From contig JAKSTR010000004.1 in assembly GCA_024402495.1 (NCBI GenBank), forward strand, positions 1-64,000: 64,000 nt of DNA. Reading direction: 5' to 3'. Every line of letters starts with the position of its first letter. The first letter of the stretch is position 1. The notes beneath the pieces were generated by a model. The model saw only the letters and a program-made list of their open reading frames with translations. It ran no database searches and was not told the origin of the DNA. Below are positions 1-7,164 of this stretch, piece by piece. The DNA comes from Treponemataceae bacterium (lineage in GTDB: Bacteria > Spirochaetota > Spirochaetia > Treponematales > Treponemataceae). Both the position numbers and the translations under genes were made by a program.

Positions 1-63
1 TGGCAAGGAAATAGACCTTTTCAAAGTGTAAAAAAGTTTTCCCGAAACCTGCTTTGCAATTGC

Positions 64-150
64 GTCATCCCGAACTGGTTTCGGGATCTATGGAAAGTGC
101 AGAGAAATATTCAGTTATTGCTGTAGATGCTGAGATAAACTCAGCATGAC
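64..150. repeat. Dispersed GTCAT...ATGAC palindromic repeat, short copy
   Basis: The element begins GTCAT and ends ATGAC. Inside are two hairpins: CCCGAA/TTCGGG near 69-86 and TGCTGAG/CTCAGCA near 128-146. A related, longer copy lies at 27690-27884 with the same two ends. Two copies of this design indicate a dispersed intergenic repeat family of REP or MITE type. No coding potential is seen. Confidence 0.55.
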
Positions 151-184
151 AAAGTGGCTTTTGTTTTTCAATTACTGAACGGTA

Positions 185-216
185 AAAGGCTTCCGGTAAA
201 TGCTGGAAGCTTTTTT
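185..216 (+). terminator. Intrinsic terminator of a gene left of the window
   Basis: Stem GCTTCC (189-194) pairs with GGAAGC (205-210) and is followed by six T residues. It would end a plus-strand transcript entering from the left. Confidence 0.6.
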
Positions 217-257
217 GTGTTGAAAAGTTTTCCCGAAACCTGCTTTTGAATCATCCA

Positions 258-354
258 TTCGGGAAAATCCCGAAGCATGGATTTGCGCAAAAACAACAAT
301 CGGGAAGCTCCCGAAGCTTGAATTTTAGAAAAACAACAATCGGGATGCTCCCGA
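258..354. repeat. Three ~40-bp tandem repeats with TCGGGA-N3-TCCCGA cores
   Basis: Perfect small palindromes sit at 258-274, 300-314 and 340-354, spaced 40-41 bp. Each is TCGGGA, three bases, TCCCGA, and the two intervals contain a shared AAAACAACAA stretch. An open frame crosses these repeats (246-476), but it has no ribosome-binding site and its content is repeat-derived. Confidence 0.6.
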
Positions 355-590
355 ACTTGCGCTGTGACCCTGAATGTCGAGTTATATTACTTAGCCTGAA
401 TATTTTTTATAAATACAAAAACAAGCAGCCGCAGGCAGACACAGACCTGAAAAAATTCGTCACGGCCGAAGGGTAAACATTTTTTCAGGTAGAGCCTGAA
501 AAAAGCCTGCTTTTTAATCATTTATAATAACTATACATTCAGGCAATTTAGTAAAAATTTGTATTCATACTAACTGCTTTAGTTTTATGC

Positions 591-619
591 TTGAGTTAAA
601 GCGAAGAACTATTTACAAT
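591..619 (+). promoter_or_regulatory. Promoter for the chemoreceptor gene
   Basis: TTGAGT (591-596) and TACAAT (614-619) are separated by 17 bp, close to the sigma-70 consensus. They lie about 48 bp before the start codon at 667. Confidence 0.5.
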
Positions 620-666
620 GTGTTTTATGAATAAGATAAAAAAACTTTTTGTATGGAGGAAGAGTA

Positions 667-2565
667 ATGTCTCTTTTTGTTAGTTTTATAGCCTTTTTTA
701 TACCGGCAACCTACGCAACTACTTTGTTAATCCGCTGGTATTCTGTTGCTTTTTTGTACCGAAACCTTGCAGGTTATTGGGATCACATCGCTGTAACACT
801 GATTACCACTACAGTTTTGCTTGTCGTTGTATGTTCTATTTTATACCCGCTTTTTGCACGCTTTGATAAAGTTTCGCGCCGCATAAAAAATGGTGGTGAA
901 AAAGCAAGCGATGCCGAAAAAGACCAGTGCCTTTCGGCTTACCGCAAAATTTGCATTGCAATATTTTCAACCGATTTTATAGGATTTTTTATTGGTCAGT
1001 GTTTCATAACATTTTTAAGTGTTCAGCGCGGCAGCACCGACGGTTTTATTGCACGAATCGTAATGATTCTGCTGCAATGCCTGGGCACTGCGCTCTTTAT
1101 GGCAATTATTGAAATTCTTGTTGTAAACGAACTTTTTGCACCTCACCGCCGCCTGCTTGAAATTCACACCGTTGAATCTTTTGAAAGCCGCAAGGCAATG
1201 CGTTTTTCTTCAACAACCTTAATGCTTATTATTGCGGCAATAAACTTCTGCATCATCAATATGATGACGGTACCTTTTCAGCTTTTGGTAAAACCGCTTG
1301 ATGCAACGCCTGTAACAGTAGCCTTAACTTATATAAAAGAAGCTGTTATTTCGGCTGTGGTTTGTAATGTTATCTGTATTTCCGTTTCTTTTTTAGTTCT
1401 GCATAAATTTGCCCAGCGCATTGATACCAACGTTGAACGCGTGCGCGACATTGCAAAAGAAGGCAATTTAACGTCGCGCCTTAACCTTGCCATGCTTGAC
1501 GATTACGGCAGGCTTACCGGCGCAATCAACGTGTTAATCAAGCAGCTCGCCATAATGTTCCGCAACCTTAAAAACGACACCGCCGTTGTTGCCAAACAGT
1601 CTGACACGCTGGCAAAAGTTTCCGGTTCTGCAAGCGAAGCGCTGGTTCAAATGCGCGATTCGTTTAAAAGAATTGAAGAAGACAGCCACAGCCGAAATAA
1701 GCTTATTGCCGCCGCAGAAAAAGATGTTTTGGGCTTAACCGAAGACGTTGAACGGGTTAAGGCTCAGGTAATTTCTCAAACCGCGGCAATGCAGCAAACC
1801 AGTGCTGCGGTTAACGAAATGTCTGCAAATATTGCCAGCGTTGCCGATTTAACAAAAAAAGCGGACATTGTTTCCGGTGCGCTGTCACAGTCCAGCAACC
1901 AGGGCAGCGACGCTATTAACGCCGCAATCAAGTCAATTGAACAGATTCAGAACGTTTCGCTTGAAGTACAGGAAATCGTTAAGGTCATTCAAAAAATCGC
2001 AAGCCAGACTAACCTGCTCAGTATGAACGCGGCAATTGAAGCAGCGCACGCTGGCGCACTTGGACAGGGATTTGCGGTTGTTGCAGATGAAGTACGTGCG
2101 CTTGCCCAGTCATCTTCAAAAAGCGCAAAAGACATTCAGGAAAAAATTAAAGACATGGTAGAAAAAATCAACACCGGCGTTGATTCTATCAATGTTGCAA
2201 GCCGTAGTTTTAATGAAATTGAAGAAAACGTAAAACAGACCAGCACTTTGGTGCGCACAATTGCGTCTTCCATGGAAGAACAGCAGACCAGCGCCGGCGA
2301 AACCTTGCGCACAACCGCGGCAATGGTAGAAGCCATTCAGTCTGTAAAAGAACTTGCAGAACACGAAAGTGTAAGCGCCGCCAACGTGCGCACCGTTATG
2401 CTTGATGTGGTAAAATCTTCCGAAGCTGCAATTGATCTGGTAAACGAAGGTGTTGAAGCTTCAAATCATTTGAATAATGCAATTGAACAGGTTAACGACA
2501 GCGTTCAAAGCAACAGAAAAGCCGTTAATTCAATGCAGGCTACGGTTTCAAGCTTTAAGGTTTAA
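667..2565 (+). CDS. Methyl-accepting chemotaxis protein with a membrane-embedded sensor region
   Basis: A 632-residue chemoreceptor that would signal to CheA/CheW. The first 250 residues show about six hydrophobic helices and no sizeable periplasmic ligand domain. A HAMP-like segment follows (about 250-300), then a long coiled coil carrying the conserved signalling tip near residue 470 ([13 protein letters not shown]). No CheR-docking pentapeptide is visible at the C-terminus. ATG at 667 is chosen over an in-frame upstream TTG at 649 because GGAGGAAGAG lies at 655-664. The gene is monocistronic, with a promoter at 591-619 and a terminator at 2596-2632. The signalling class is certain; the ligand is unknown. 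Confidence 0.93.
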   Translation: MSLFVSFIAFFIPATYATTLLIRWYSVAFLYRNLAGYWDHIAVTLITTTVLLVVVCSILYPLFARFDKVSRRIKNGGEKASDAEKDQCLSAYRKICIAIFSTDFIGFFIGQCFITFLSVQRGSTDGFIARIVMILLQCLGTALFMAIIEILVVNELFAPHRRLLEIHTVESFESRKAMRFSSTTLMLIIAAINFCIINMMTVPFQLLVKPLDATPVTVALTYIKEAVISAVVCNVICISVSFLVLHKFAQRIDTNVERVRDIAKEGNLTSRLNLAMLDDYGRLTGAINVLIKQLAIMFRNLKNDTAVVAKQSDTLAKVSGSASEALVQMRDSFKRIEEDSHSRNKLIAAAEKDVLGLTEDVERVKAQVISQTAAMQQTSAAVNEMSANIASVADLTKKADIVSGALSQSSNQGSDAINAAIKSIEQIQNVSLEVQEIVKVIQKIASQTNLLSMNAAIEAAHAGALGQGFAVVADEVRALAQSSSKSAKDIQEKIKDMVEKINTGVDSINVASRSFNEIEENVKQTSTLVRTIASSMEEQQTSAGETLRTTAAMVEAIQSVKELAEHESVSAANVRTVMLDVVKSSEAAIDLVNEGVEASNHLNNAIEQVNDSVQSNRKAVNSMQATVSSFKV

Positions 2566-2595
2566 TAATTCATCAAAATATTTTTAATCTTTTAC

Positions 2596-2632
2596 AAAAA
2601 AGGCGCTTCGCAAAATGCGAAGCGCCTTTTTT
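2596..2632. terminator. Bidirectional terminator after the chemoreceptor gene
   Basis: An 11-bp stem, GGCGCTTCGCA (2602-2612) with TGCGAAGCGCC (2616-2626), is flanked by six A and six T residues and so can act on both strands. It is the left partner of the terminator at 31862-31897. Confidence 0.9.
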
Positions 2633-2662
2633 GTTCTTTATATTTTCTTTTATTGCGGTAAA

Positions 2663-2767
2663 TTACAAAGCCTTTCTGCGGTCAACGTAATCTTTGGTCA
2701 ATTTTGCAGTTACGCCCGAAAGCGCAATCAGTGCAACGATGTTTGGCAAAGCCATTAAACCGTTGAA
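2663..2767 (-). pseudogene. 3'-end fragment of an AGCS sodium:alanine/glycine symporter gene
   Basis: The minus strand encodes the last 34 residues plus stop of the symporter at 31928-33334, including the LPNIVALIALSG segment. The rest of the gene is absent and is replaced upstream by the cobalamin promoter and riboswitch. Both substitutions relative to the intact gene are synonymous, which suggests descent from a functional allele rather than long decay. The open frame continues a further 40 codons into unrelated DNA and is not a real gene. Confidence 0.85.
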
Positions 2768-2769
2768 TG

Positions 2770-2798
2770 TTGAATACAAGCTCAAATAATGGTATGCT
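2770..2798 (+). promoter_or_regulatory. Promoter of the cobalamin operon
   Basis: TTGAAT (2770-2775) and TATGCT (2793-2798) are spaced 17 bp. The predicted start falls just before the cobalamin riboswitch. The promoter begins only 3 bp beyond the end of the direct repeat. Confidence 0.6.
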
Positions 2799-2805
2799 AC
2801 ATTCA

Positions 2806-2990
2806 TAAATAGTAACTGGTGCCGGTCTGTTTTGTGCAAGAATCGGTTAAAAGGGAAGCAGGTTAAAATCCTGCACGATCTCGTCACTGTGATAAAGGAG
2901 TTTCTGTTTAAGAATAGCCACTGGATTTTTTCTGGGAAGGTAAAACAGAAATGAAGATTTTTCAGTCAGGAAACCTGCCAGTTATAATAG
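2806..2990 (+). ncRNA. Cobalamin riboswitch
   Basis: The conserved features of the adenosylcobalamin riboswitch appear in order: GGTGCC near 2819, AAAAGGGAA near 2849, GCCACTG near 2917, GGGAAGG near 2934, and the B12 box AGTCAGGAAACCTGCC at 2964-2979. It precedes a cobalamin biosynthesis and transport operon. Together with the terminator at 3123-3167 it should repress transcription when cobalamin is plentiful. Confidence 0.95.
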
Positions 2991-3058
2991 TACCGGAATT
3001 ATTTCCAGATCACGAGCAATTGATTGTACTTACATGCTATCGACTCTTCTCACACGCT

Positions 3059-3080
3059 ACACATATTTTTGAATATGTGT
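3059..3080 (+). promoter_or_regulatory. Hairpin in the riboswitch expression platform
   Basis: ACACATAT (3059-3066) pairs with ATATGTGT (3073-3080) between the aptamer and the terminator. It may be part of the switching or antiterminator structure. No coding sequence lies between 2990 and 3194. Confidence 0.35.
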
Positions 3081-3122
3081 ATTTGCATTTATATGCATTG
3101 TGGAAAAGATAATATGTTAATC

Positions 3123-3167
3123 AAAAGCCCTGATTTTTTCACCGGTTGAAAGAGTCAGGGCTTTTTT
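3123..3167 (+). terminator. Riboswitch-controlled attenuator before cbiK
   Basis: Stem AAAAGCCCTGA (3123-3133) pairs with TCAGGGCTTTT (3155-3165), with a T run at 3162-3167. It lies between the riboswitch and the first gene of the operon, the usual place for a transcriptional off-switch. Confidence 0.85.
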
Positions 3168-3193
3168 ATATCAAATAAATAAGGAAGCAAAAT

Positions 3194-4354
3194 ATGAACA
3201 GAAAGATTATTGCGGCATTGTGCTGTACAGCGCTGGTCGTAACATTAACTGGATGTAATCAGGCAAAAAAAGACAAAGAAGCTGCTGACAAAGTTGCAGC
3301 CCTAATCGATGCCATTTATGTTCAGGAACGCACGGACAAAACTGATGAACAGTGTGCCGCTGCAAAAAAAGCATGGGATGCACTTACAGATGCGCAGAAA
3401 GAACTTGTTGAAGGCGAAAATGCCGATCCTGAATATTTTGGACGCGATACTGGAGATGCTTCAAAAGACAACCCTCTTAATCAGGACGGAATTGGAGAAG
3501 ATGAAATCCTGGTTGTAAGCTTTGGTACTTCTTTCAACGACAGCCGTGCCGAAGATATTTACGGAATTGAAAAAGCCGTTCAGGCTGCAAATCCTTCATG
3601 GTCAGTTCGCCGCGCCTTTACGGCACAGATTATCATTAACCACGTTCAGGCACGCGAAAACGAAAAAATCGACAACATGGAACAGGCACTTGAACGCGCC
3701 GCTGCAAACGGAGTTAAAAACCTTGTAGTTCAGCCAACACACCTTATGCACGGTGCAGAATATGATGAACTTTCCGCCGCAGTTAAAAAATACGAAGACA
3801 AATTTGAATCGGTTGTAATTGCAGAACCGCTTCTTGGTAAAGTTGGAAAAGATGCTTCTGTAGTAAACGAAGACAAACAGGCAGTTGCAGTTGCAATTAC
3901 AAACGCTGCTGTAGAAAGTGCTGGTTTTGCATCCCTTTCTGATGCAGAAAAAGACGGTGTTGCCTTTGTATTCATGGGGCACGGAACTTCACACACTGCG
4001 AAAGTTAGTTACAGCCAGATGGCAACTCAGATGGCAAAACTTTCATACGGAAATGTTTTCATCGGTACAGTTGAAGGTGAACCAGAAGAAACAGAATGCG
4101 AAAACGTAATCCAAGCCGTAAAAGCTGCGGGATACAAAAAAGTTATCCTCCGCCCTCTTATGGTAGTTGCCGGTGACCACGCAAACAACGACATGGCAGG
4201 TGACGATGATGATTCATGGAAATCTATGTTCGTAGCTTCAGGCGCATTCGATTCTGTAGACTGCCAGATTGAAGGTTTAGGAAGAATTCCTTCCGTACAG
4301 GCTCTTTATATTGCCCACACAGCAGAAGCGGTTAAAAGCGTAAAAAAAAAATAA
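3194..4354 (+). CDS. cbiK: Exported lipoprotein sirohydrochlorin cobaltochelatase CbiK
   Basis: Inserts cobalt into sirohydrochlorin, the entry step of anaerobic cobalamin synthesis. A lipoprotein signal peptide is clear: basic N-terminus, hydrophobic core and lipobox LTGC with Cys21. The mature protein should therefore sit outside the cytoplasmic membrane. After a 75-residue charged spacer, the chelatase fold begins near residue 103 (ILVVSFGTSFNDSR) and carries metal-site histidines in QPTHLMHG and FMGHGTSH. Periplasmic CbiK is known in Desulfovibrio. AAGGAAG at 3181-3187 supports ATG 3194. The stop falls immediately after an A10 tract, and the next open frame looks like a lost or frameshifted C-terminal part. 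Confidence 0.92.
   Translation: MNRKIIAALCCTALVVTLTGCNQAKKDKEAADKVAALIDAIYVQERTDKTDEQCAAAKKAWDALTDAQKELVEGENADPEYFGRDTGDASKDNPLNQDGIGEDEILVVSFGTSFNDSRAEDIYGIEKAVQAANPSWSVRRAFTAQIIINHVQARENEKIDNMEQALERAAANGVKNLVVQPTHLMHGAEYDELSAAVKKYEDKFESVVIAEPLLGKVGKDASVVNEDKQAVAVAITNAAVESAGFASLSDAEKDGVAFVFMGHGTSHTAKVSYSQMATQMAKLSYGNVFIGTVEGEPEETECENVIQAVKAAGYKKVILRPLMVVAGDHANNDMAGDDDDSWKSMFVASGAFDSVDCQIEGLGRIPSVQALYIAHTAEAVKSVKKK
4342..4351 (+). other. A10 homopolymer at the cbiK stop: possible frameshift site
   Basis: Ten A residues end one base before the cbiK TAA (4352-4354). Reading -1 here, or one extra A, would run cbiK into the frame of the next domain, which is open from 4336 to 5022. The site could be transcriptional slippage, ribosomal -1 frameshifting, a true mutation or a sequencing error. 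Confidence 0.6.
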
Positions 4355-4395
4355 ATGACGGTTTATATTCAGCCTCATTTGTAACAGACAGTTCA

Positions 4396-5022
4396 ATGTT
4401 CCATGCCAACGAAGCCCAAAAAGGCAAGGGAACATTGAGCGTAATAGACGGCAAGATGACTTTCCACGTGTCGCTTGCCGGAAAAAGCATAATGAACCTT
4501 TATGTAGGAAAAGCTGAAAACGCAAAAAACGACGAATCAAACTGGCTTAACCCTACAAAAGACAAAGTAACCTACGAGGATGGATTTACTGACACTGTTT
4601 TCGGCTTTGACATTCCGGTAACCAAGCTGGACAGGGAATTTGACCTTGCCCTCATCGGGAAAAAAGGAATCTGGTACGACCACAAAGTTTCTGTTACTAA
4701 CGTAGAAGAAAAAGAAACCTTACCGGAAGGTGAACACGAAGTTTCAGTTGCTTTAATCGGCGGAACCGGTAAGGCAAAAATCACTTCACCTTCAAAGGTA
4801 AAAGTTGCAGGCGGCAAAGCCTTTCTTACAATCGTGTGGACAAGTTCAAACTACGATTATATGATTGTTGACGACAACAAGTATTTGAACCAGACACCCG
4901 GTGAAAAATCTACTTTTACTTTCCCTGTAGCCGACGTAACAAAGCCTTTTAAGGTAATTGCTGATACAACAGCCATGGGTAATCCTCACGAAATTGAGTA
5001 TACAATTGGAATACTGTACTAA
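4396..5022 (+). CDS. Secreted-type beta-domain protein, probably the C-terminal extension of CbiK
   Basis: 208 residues from the first ATG, but the frame is open from 4336, and the residues before the ATG (INDGLYSASFVTDSS) look like the true start of the first domain. There is no Shine-Dalgarno site before 4396 and no signal peptide. Two beta-rich units can be seen: about residues 1-105 (to YDHKVSV) and 110-208 (EGEHEVSVALIGG to PHEIEYTIGIL). I associate similar paired domains, from memory, with surface proteins next to metal or tetrapyrrole uptake genes. Most likely it is translated as the tail of CbiK by frameshifting, or the pair is a broken fusion. A stand-alone cytoplasmic role seems unlikely. 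Confidence 0.6.
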   Translation: MFHANEAQKGKGTLSVIDGKMTFHVSLAGKSIMNLYVGKAENAKNDESNWLNPTKDKVTYEDGFTDTVFGFDIPVTKLDREFDLALIGKKGIWYDHKVSVTNVEEKETLPEGEHEVSVALIGGTGKAKITSPSKVKVAGGKAFLTIVWTSSNYDYMIVDDNKYLNQTPGEKSTFTFPVADVTKPFKVIADTTAMGNPHEIEYTIGILY

Positions 5023-6166
5023 TAAAATCCTTAAATCAATTTCTCTATTGCTTCTGATTTCTACCTTGTCTTCATGCAGCATTGCAAAAGACCAGAAAAA
5101 GCAGGAATCAGAAGTTCTTGATTTTAAAAGCATAGAATTTTCAGAAACACTCCCTATAACCTATGCCAGATATTTTTCCATAAAACGTTCCGGCGATTGC
5201 AATTATTCTCTTGTAAGCATACAGGGAGAAAAAAACATCATTATAATAGAAGAAAACAAACAAATTCCTGCAAACATTCCTTCTGACTACGTAGTTTTAC
5301 AGAAACCGCTGAACAAAACATATCTGGTTTCTTCGTCTGTAATGGATTTTCTGCTAAAACTTGATGTTCTGGACCGGGTAAAATTTAGCGGAACAAAAAA
5401 GGAAAACTGGTATTTGGATAAAGCCATAAATGCAATGGAAAAAGGCAGCCTTGTTTATGCAGGAAAATACAGCGCACCGGATTACGAGCTTCTTTACAGC
5501 AATAAAACTGACCTTTCCATTCAAAATACAATGATTTACCATAAACCGGAAGTAAAAGAAAAGCTTGAACAACTTGGAATCCCCGTTCTTGTGGAAAAAT
5601 CTTCTTACGAAAAAAATCCTCTTGGAAAAATTGAATGGATTAAACTCTACGGACTCCTTTTTGACCGCGAAAAAGAAGCTGCTGAATTTTTTAATTCTAA
5701 AATACAGGAATTTTCCGCTCTAGAAAGCCCTGAACATACCGATAAAACGATTGCGTTCTTTTATATCACTTCAAACGGCACTATATCGGTTAGAAAACCT
5801 GGAGACTACATTGCCGAATCTATAAAAATGGCCGGCGGAAAATATTTTCTTGAATCAAAAAACCTTGAAGAAGAAAATGCTCTCTCTTCCATGATTATGC
5901 AGTCAGAAGATTTTTACCTTAAGGGACGGAATGCAGATATTCTTGTCTATAATTCCACAATTGACGGAATGATTACAGAAAAATCTCTGCTTCTGGCAAA
6001 ATATCCCATGATTAAAGATTTTTCTGCATTTAAAAATAACAAAATTTACTGTACCGACAAAAAATTCTTTCAAGAAACTTCCGGTGCCGTAGATTTTATG
6101 ACCGACTTGAATAAGATTTTAAAAAATAAAGATAATGACCTTAAATATCTGGTAAAAATACAATGA
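5006..6166 (+). CDS. btuF: Corrinoid/iron-complex ABC transporter substrate-binding lipoprotein (BtuF-like)
   Basis: Binds a corrinoid or related tetrapyrrole outside the membrane and delivers it to the BtuC-like permease. The N-terminus is a lipoprotein signal (ILKSISLLLLISTLSSC), followed by a periplasmic-binding fold of the FecB/BtuF type with motifs such as YELLYSNKTDLSI and YNSTIDGMITEKS. The start is uncertain: TTG 5006 gives a compact signal peptide, while TTG 4958 would add 16 residues. Both overlap the preceding frame. The stop overlaps the btuC start by 4 bp. Substrate is inferred from the operon; cobalt-sirohydrochlorin or haem-like ligands are possible given the exported chelatase next door. 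Confidence 0.82.
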   Translation: MEYCTNKILKSISLLLLISTLSSCSIAKDQKKQESEVLDFKSIEFSETLPITYARYFSIKRSGDCNYSLVSIQGEKNIIIIEENKQIPANIPSDYVVLQKPLNKTYLVSSSVMDFLLKLDVLDRVKFSGTKKENWYLDKAINAMEKGSLVYAGKYSAPDYELLYSNKTDLSIQNTMIYHKPEVKEKLEQLGIPVLVEKSSYEKNPLGKIEWIKLYGLLFDREKEAAEFFNSKIQEFSALESPEHTDKTIAFFYITSNGTISVRKPGDYIAESIKMAGGKYFLESKNLEEENALSSMIMQSEDFYLKGRNADILVYNSTIDGMITEKSLLLAKYPMIKDFSAFKNNKIYCTDKKFFQETSGAVDFMTDLNKILKNKDNDLKYLVKIQ

Positions 6167-7164
6167 AAAAACGATATGCCATTTCTTTTACCCTTATTCT
6201 GATATTCCTCGCTCTCCTCGTTCTTGTAAATCTTATGACCGGAAGCGTACATTTAAAAATAAGCGATTTCTTTTCCCTTTCCCAAAATGAGGCACTGAGA
6301 AGGGTAATTCTAGATATAAGACTGCCTCGTATTCTTGCAGCAATTATACTTGGAGGAGCTCTTTCCGTTTCGGGCTTCCTTCTCCAGACTTTTTTTGCAA
6401 ACCCTATTGCAGGTCCTTTTGTTTTGGGTATTTCTTCCGGCGCAAAACTTTTTGTTGCCATGACAATGATTTTTTTCCTGAATGCGGGTATTATGATTTC
6501 TTCCATTGCTATGGTTTGTGCAGCATTCATAGGTTCCCTTATTGCCATGGGAATAGTTCTGCTTCTTTCTCTTAGAGTCCGCAATATGTCTGTTCTTGTT
6601 GTCTGCGGCATCCTAGTCGGCTATATCTGTTCTGCTGTTACAGATTTTTTTGTAACTTTTGCAAACGATTCAAATATAGTAAACCTTCATAACTGGTCTT
6701 TAGGAAGTTTTTCCGGAACTAGCTGGAAAGACATTCTTATAATGGCGGTTCTGGTTTTTACGGCTCTGACATTTTCCATTTTTCTTTCAAAACCAATCGG
6801 AGCATTCCTTCTTGGAGAAAATTACGCAAGAAACATGGGCGTAAACATAAAAGCCTTAAGAATTGCGCTTATTGTCATTTCTACCCTGCTTTCAGGCTGT
6901 GTTACGGCCTTTGCAGGACCCATAAGCTTTGTAGGCATTGCAGTTCCCCATCTTATTAAATCCCTTACTAAAACTGCAAAACCTCTGGTTCTTATTCCGG
7001 GATGTTTTCTTGGCGGCGGTGCCATTACTCTTTTCTGCGACGGAATTGCAAGGTCTGTTTTTGCCCCTACAGAACTAAGCATCAGCACCGTTACGGCATT
7101 CTTCCTTGTACCGGTAGTCATTTCCATGATGGTTCGGAAAAACGGAGGCAGTAAAAATGCTTAA
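6163..7164 (+). CDS. btuC: FecCD/BtuC-family ABC transporter permease
   Basis: A 333-residue polytopic permease with about nine or ten membrane helices. Family hallmarks are [19 protein letters not shown] near the N-terminus and [24 protein letters not shown] in the second half. It would form the channel for the substrate bound by the preceding lipoprotein and be driven by the ATPase domain of the next gene. ATG 6163 overlaps the btuF stop in ATGA, and its own end overlaps the next start by 8 bp, so the three genes are translationally coupled. Confidence 0.9.
   Translation: MKKRYAISFTLILIFLALLVLVNLMTGSVHLKISDFFSLSQNEALRRVILDIRLPRILAAIILGGALSVSGFLLQTFFANPIAGPFVLGISSGAKLFVAMTMIFFLNAGIMISSIAMVCAAFIGSLIAMGIVLLLSLRVRNMSVLVVCGILVGYICSAVTDFFVTFANDSNIVNLHNWSLGSFSGTSWKDILIMAVLVFTALTFSIFLSKPIGAFLLGENYARNMGVNIKALRIALIVISTLLSGCVTAFAGPISFVGIAVPHLIKSLTKTAKPLVLIPGCFLGGGAITLFCDGIARSVFAPTELSISTVTAFFLVPVVISMMVRKNGGSKNA

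Larger units (their letters stand above)
31..246. repeat. 24-bp direct repeat pair in the left intergenic region
   Basis: The string AAAGTTTTCCCGAAACCTGC, plus a few flanking bases, occurs at about 31-54 and again at about 222-245. The interval holds a dispersed palindromic repeat (64-150) and a terminator. No coding sequence is convincing between 1 and 640. Confidence 0.6.
2573..2767. repeat. Left copy of a 195-bp direct repeat bounding the cobalamin/methionine block
   Basis: This stretch matches 31835-32032 with about four substitutions and one 3-bp indel. It contains the terminator and the last 34 codons, read on the minus strand, of the AGCS symporter gene found intact at 31928-33334. 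Two differences form a compensating pair in the terminator stem. The other two are silent third-position changes. The match stops abruptly at 2767, just before the cobalamin operon promoter. Confidence 0.9.

Noticed and set aside
258-354. CRISPR array
   Set aside because: The repeats are palindromic cores with similar, not unique, intervening sequence, only three units, and no cas genes nearby.
246-476. 76-codon open frame at the left end
   Set aside because: It crosses the tandem palindromic repeats, has no ribosome-binding site and no protein-like pattern.
480-504. Hairpin TTTTTTCAGG/CCTGAAAAAA as a terminator
   Set aside because: The stem is perfect, but no T run follows on either strand beyond the stem, and no gene ends there.
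2663-2887. 74-codon frame as a full small gene
   Set aside because: Only its last 34 codons are meaningful, and they are a fragment of the AGCS symporter. The rest lies in the riboswitch region.
3602-3996. Long frames antisense to cbiK
   Set aside because: Shadow frames in a strongly coding region, with no ribosome-binding site and no family resemblance.
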